Part shown: piece by piece, positions 60,174-64,000 of the stretch
How positions within the stretch are numbered: the first letter of the stretch is position 1
Layout of the letters: each line of letters opens with the position of its first letter
DNA from: Tunturibacter psychrotolerans
GTDB taxonomy: Bacteria > Acidobacteriota > Terriglobia > Terriglobales > Acidobacteriaceae
Direction of reading: 5' to 3'
Assembly (NCBI RefSeq): GCF_040359615.1
Contig: NZ_CP132942.1
Span: forward strand, 1,364,001-1,428,000
DNA length: 64,000 nt
The notes under the pieces: model-generated
What the model was told of the DNA's origin: nothing
What the model saw: only the letters and a program-made list of their open reading frames with translations
Database searches by the model: none
Program-made: the position numbers and the translations under genes

Positions 60174-60189
60174 GTAAAATTTGCGTCTA

Positions 60190-63100
60190 CTAATTGTGAT
60201 AAGTCCAATCAAGGATGTTAGCGTTCATGCTTGAACCGCCAGTTCCTGCTGTAAAGCCCACATAAGCAGTAGTGCCACCAAGTACGCTGGCTAAATTAAC
60301 AGCTTCCGTCGCGGTAAAGCTCGCAGATGTTGAAGCGTCCGTAAGCGTTAACGTAAGGTTCGTACCGTCGTAAGTGATGTGCGCATGCAGGATGTGCCCG
60401 CTAGCCAAGACGATATTGGAAGTAGTCAAGTTGATGGCAGGTATCGTTGGCTGTGCTCCATCTGTATAAAATCCGGTTGAATCTGATCCTTCACCTGAGT
60501 TGTTGTGAATATCAAATTTGATTGCCAGGCTTTTTCCTATTCCAGCAGTTCCGCCTCCGAATCCGAGTCCACTTCCTATCGATCCGATGGCCGAGGGTCC
60601 TTTAGTCTGGATGGCGAAGGTGAAACCATCTGCGACCCCGTTGAGAATTTGAAAATCAAAGTCGCTCGTAAATGTAGCAACGTTGACAGCCGGTGTAAAC
60701 CATATCGAACTTCTGGAAGATGTCTGGCTTGCAGTCATCAACTGCAGCGTCGAACCGCTCAGAAGCCCAACTCCGTTAAAGACGAAACTACTTGCGGCAC
60801 CCGCGAAACCATTTGGGAAATTGATCACTTCAGGAGTCGGATTGATCGTGTACCCGCCGCTCGACACTGAGCTTACCGAAAGACCAGGAGCAATAGCCAT
60901 CGCTTGAATAGTCTCAGTTGACCCAACCAGAACGGGGTTGGAATACACCGAAGAATTGGTGCTGGGTGTTGTGCCGTCCGTTGTGTAGTAGATGACACTG
61001 CCCCCTGTGGAGTCGGAGAGTGTAATGCTTTGCGCACTCGCGTATGTGCCTGGCGCGGGGGAGAACGTTGGCGCGGCGGTAACACTAGGTACCGTCGCGG
61101 AAATAACATAGGTTGCAGTAGTCACTGCGCTTTCCAATCCAGATGGCACAACAGCAAATGCTTCGAAGGTTGTCGTCGTTCCTGCACTAACCGCAATAGG
61201 GTTGCTGTACACCGCAGAGGACGTTGTTGGAGTCGTGCCGTCCGTCGTGTAATAAATCGCGACACCGGAAGTGGTATCGCTGAGCGCAACGTTTTGCGTC
61301 GTCGTATAGCTGCCCCCTGGGGGGCTGAAGGTGGGAGATGAAGGAGGAACTGCGGCCACCGAGGCACTGTAGGTCCAGGTCAGGATCTTTTGAACTGCTG
61401 TGCTTCCGCCGGATCCGCCTGTGAAGCCTACATATGCCGTATTGGCTCCCACGATCTGGGGAATATTAATCGCCTGACTGTACGTAAATGTCTTGGCAGC
61501 GACGATGTCGGTCAAAGTTAAGGTTAGAGTGGTGCCGTCATATGACAGATGGGCCTGCATGATGTTGCCACTATTCAAAAGGACTCCGCTCGACGTCATA
61601 TCGACAGCAGGAATCGTGGGCATCGCCCCATTTGTATAAAACCCCGTAGAGTCGTTGCCCTCTCCCGCGTTGTTGTGGAAGTCAAACTTAACAGCAACGC
61701 TGTTAGGCATGGCTTTCGTGTTTCCATAACCCAGGGCCGCGCCGTTGTTTCCCAGTGCAGTGGCCTTTGCATTCTGTATCGTGAACGTGAAGCCGTCTGC
61801 TATCGGATTAAGAATCTGGAATGCAAAGTCTGCCGTAAAGGCGCGTATGTCAATGGGTACGTTATAGAAGGCGCTCCCCGCCTGATTGATGCCTCCGCTC
61901 GTGAGCTGAAGGCACGCGTCACTGCTGGTAGTAGCTGTGCCGTTGAAGGTAATCCCAGCAGGGGTTGCAAAGCCGCTGCCAAAATTTATGCTCGAACCGC
62001 CGGGCTGTATGACATAAGCGTCCGAGACAGCGTGATTTGTCTGCAGCGCCGGATCTACTGCCAAGGCGCTTACGGTTGTATTTGCTCCCACCATTATGGG
62101 ACTCGAATAGACCGCAGATGAGGTTGTAGCAGTAGAACCATCCAGCGTGTAGTAGATCGTGGCGGAACTGTCCCTGTCGGACAACACAACCTGCTGCGCT
62201 GAGGTATAGGTGCCTCCAGCTGGGGTGAATACCGGCAGCGGCGTCAATGGCGACGGAGTGAACGCTGCGGAGGTTATCGAGCTCTGAAGGTAGTTGATTC
62301 CACTCGCCATCGCTTTGACCGTTGTAGCCGCCGTCAGCGTGATGGGCGAAGTATAGAGATTGGAGCCGGTTGTAGGAACCGTTCCATCTAACGTATAAAA
62401 AATGCTCGTAGAAGGTGTTGCCGTAGTGAGCCATATCTGCTGGGGCGCCTCGAAGACACCCCCGTTGGGTATAATGGTTGGTACTGCAGCGACTGGTTCG
62501 CCATTGAGTAAGCCAAATACATCAAGCTGATGCTGCGCTCCGACGTACACCTTGCCATTCGTGACGATAGGTACAACAAATTTGTTGGACAGACCAGGAT
62601 TGTCGCGCGGCTGCTTATCGCTTTCATACAAAATCTTCGACAGGTTGGTGGCATCGAAGGCGTAGAGGGTCTCGGGAGTAGTGCTTCCGGTCTGCCGTAC
62701 AGCCCACGCTATACCGTTCTGTGTCCCGCTTGAAGATATGACGAAACTGGCCCCCGGAAAGCTGGAGGTAACAGTGCCAAGGCTGGAAGTGGTAGATGCG
62801 AGTACACCATTAGTGAGGCTAAACGCTTTAGGATAGTCCCCACTACCCCATGTATAAACACTTCCATTCCAGTAGGCGGGAGTGCTGAAGATGCCCTTCG
62901 TTGCGCCCAGAATATCCTGCAAGGCGTTTGTGTTCGAAGTACCTCCGGGTAGATAGCCACCGAGATTATCTCGATCTAAAACCACGATGCGTCCTTCTTT
63001 TCCCGCCTGTATCAGCAGATGAGGATTGGGACCTGCTTGATCGGGCAACAGAAGAACCCCGCCGGACCCCAGATCGTGATCTGCCGCGGATAACGCGGCC

Positions 63101-64000
63101 TGATTGAAAGTTGTGAAGGCATCAGTCACAGCAAGACTGCCGCCTGCCAGACTAACTTCCACGACGCTGTCCCCGAGATTGACACTCGGATTGAACGGAG
63201 GGTACGTAGTGTTCAAGCCGTTGCCCGTTGAAAGGAACATTCGTCCGCTGGTCCCTCCATTGTCAATTGGCATTCCGGCACCTGACGCCCAGATGCCAGC
63301 TCCAGAACCGCTAGGAGATAGACAGATAGCCCCAGTCTGGCCAAGTGTTGTGCCATCATATGCCAGCAACCAGCCATGCCATGGGCCGCTATCACCGTGA
63401 GAACCGAAGCCGGCATACACTATGCCGTTGTAATAGACCAAGGCCGGGCGGTTCAGCTGCCATAACGGACTAAACGCGATTTGACCGCCTGAGCTACCAG
63501 CTCCGGTGCCCAACGCTGTCGCTTGAATAATGGTCGGGCTGTTTGGCTGCTCTGCTCCGGTGAGTATGTTGATCGCATGCAGCCGCTGTACATATCCTCC
63601 ACCTTCCTTCGTCTTGGCAATGACGTACATCGTGTTGCCAGCGACGTTGATCGCAGGGGTACTAGTGATCCCTATTTCAGGAACAATGTCATTTGTGTCA
63701 ACATCCGCGCTGGGAACCGTGGTTGCGCCAGGTGCAGCGCCATAAGCTGAGCTGAGTAGGCTTATCTGCCACAGTGGCTGCGCATTTGTGCCAGCGTTCG
63801 AATCAGCATCGAAAGCGTAAACGGAGTCGTGCTCGGTCGCTACAAAAACAACGTTGTGTACTAGCCCATCACTCATCGTAAGGCCACTGATGTAGAGAGG
63901 CTGAGCATAGACATAGCCATCTACGGATCTTGAAAAAAGCAATCCGAACGATGAGGCAGTCACATTAGCTGGAGTTAGCAGTGTCTCCTGAGTATTTGCT
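60190..64000 (-). CDS. Very large secreted propeller/chitobiase-like/lectin protein, partial
   Basis: At least 1,270 residues; the frame stays open to the window's right edge, so the 5' end lies outside. From the N-terminal side: a PQQ-like beta-propeller (about 63960-62530; VATEHDSVYAFDADSN is typical), two CHB_HEX_C-type domains (about 62500-62000; IYYTLDGSTATTSSAVYSSP), an L-type lectin domain (about 61990-61375; DGFTFTIQ, AVKFDFHNNAGEGNDS), then two more CHB-type domains and a second lectin domain (about 61350-60190). Block [CHB-CHB-lectin] is thus present twice. Carbohydrate-binding surface or secreted protein, function unknown. Confidence 0.85.
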   Translation of the reverse strand, partial: ANTQETLLTPANVTASSFGLLFSRSVDGYVYAQPLYISGLTMSDGLVHNVVFVATEHDSVYAFDADSNAGTNAQPLWQISLLSSAYGAAPGATTVPSADVDTNDIVPEIGITSTPAINVAGNTMYVIAKTKEGGGYVQRLHAINILTGAEQPNSPTIIQATALGTGAGSSGGQIAFSPLWQLNRPALVYYNGIVYAGFGSHGDSGPWHGWLLAYDGTTLGQTGAICLSPSGSGAGIWASGAGMPIDNGGTSGRMFLSTGNGLNTTYPPFNPSVNLGDSVVEVSLAGGSLAVTDAFTTFNQAALSAADHDLGSGGVLLLPDQAGPNPHLLIQAGKEGRIVVLDRDNLGGYLPGGTSNTNALQDILGATKGIFSTPAYWNGSVYTWGSGDYPKAFSLTNGVLASTTSSLGTVTSSFPGASFVISSSGTQNGIAWAVRQTGSTTPETLYAFDATNLSKILYESDKQPRDNPGLSNKFVVPIVTNGKVYVGAQHQLDVFGLLNGEPVAAVPTIIPNGGVFEAPQQIWLTTATPSTSIFYTLDGTVPTTGSNLYTSPITLTAATTVKAMASGINYLQSSITSAAFTPSPLTPLPVFTPAGGTYTSAQQVVLSDRDSSATIYYTLDGSTATTSSAVYSSPIMVGANTTVSALAVDPALQTNHAVSDAYVIQPGGSSINFGSGFATPAGITFNGTATTSSDACLQLTSGGINQAGSAFYNVPIDIRAFTADFAFQILNPIADGFTFTIQNAKATALGNNGAALGYGNTKAMPNSVAVKFDFHNNAGEGNDSTGFYTNGAMPTIPAVDMTSSGVLLNSGNIMQAHLSYDGTTLTLTLTDIVAAKTFTYSQAINIPQIVGANTAYVGFTGGSGGSTAVQKILTWTYSASVAAVPPSSPTFSPPGGSYTTTQNVALSDTTSGVAIYYTTDGTTPTTSSAVYSNPIAVSAGTTTTFEAFAVVPSGLESAVTTATYVISATVPSVTAAPTFSPAPGTYASAQSITLSDSTGGSVIYYTTDGTTPSTNSSVYSNPVLVGSTETIQAMAIAPGLSVSSVSSGGYTINPTPEVINFPNGFAGAASSFVFNGVGLLSGSTLQLMTASQTSSRSSIWFTPAVNVATFTSDFDFQILNGVADGFTFAIQTKGPSAIGSIGSGLGFGGGTAGIGKSLAIKFDIHNNSGEGSDSTGFYTDGAQPTIPAINLTTSNIVLASGHILHAHITYDGTNLTLTLTDASTSASFTATEAVNLASVLGGTTAYVGFTAGTGGSSMNANILDWTYHN

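Overview
The window looks like a stretch of chromosome from a free-living Acidobacteriaceae species (class Terriglobia; the Terriglobus/Granulicella/Edaphobacter group is my best guess). The reasons are the moderately high GC, the many secreted or membrane proteins of families typical of that group (GH172/DUF2961, DUF2950, DUF3300, S9 peptidases, chitobiase-like and lectin-like modules), and two families of short dispersed intergenic repeats. I see no plasmid, prophage, CRISPR array, rRNA operon or transposase gene.

Layout. 0-12.3 kb: an OPT-family transporter, a GH172-type glycosidase, a ComF-like phosphoribosyltransferase, an HNH endonuclease, two small cysteine-rich proteins, three secreted proteins of unknown function and an orphan sensor kinase. 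The non-coding parts hold an AT-rich repeat cluster and two dispersed repeat families. 12.6-29.5 kb: an S9 peptidase with a C-terminal extension, GNAT, RecX, an S4 RNA-binding protein, an RNase H-like protein, an amidohydrolase/decarboxylase, an NAD(P)-binding protein, AlaS with an unusual internal insert, a TPR-AMIN-Amidase_3 cell-wall amidase, a FliB-like lysine methylase and a secreted protein. 29.5-31.9 kb: a probable small RNA gene with its own promoter and terminator, a 44-codon membrane-protein ORF, a GNAT/LysR divergent pair and tRNA-Thr.

31.9-36.1 kb is the most accessory-looking part. Next to tRNA-Thr lies a tight three-gene operon encoding a Phd-like antitoxin, a PIN-like protein whose catalytic acids are largely lost, and a patatin-like phospholipase. 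A four-part palindromic operator precedes it. A PNGase A-like secreted amidase follows. 36.5-41.6 kb: an MdtNOP-type tripartite drug-efflux operon (outer-membrane factor, YtcA, HlyD adaptor, FUSC pump). 42.3-48.1 kb: a membrane-anchored PP2C phosphatase divergent from an XRE regulator - NfeD-like - flotillin - PspA operon, which is probably a membrane-stress module.

48.2-64 kb: a MerR-TPR fusion, acyl-CoA dehydrogenase, an MFS exporter with a strong operator palindrome, tRNA-Arg, a YheT hydrolase/DUF72 pair, tRNA-His, a DUF4112 protein, tRNA-Pro, a DUF2950/DUF3300 pair, an MDR oxidoreductase, a 5'-truncated thioredoxin-reductase-like relic, and a very large secreted beta-propeller/chitobiase-like/lectin protein that runs off the right edge. 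All functional calls were made by eye from motifs; no database search was run.
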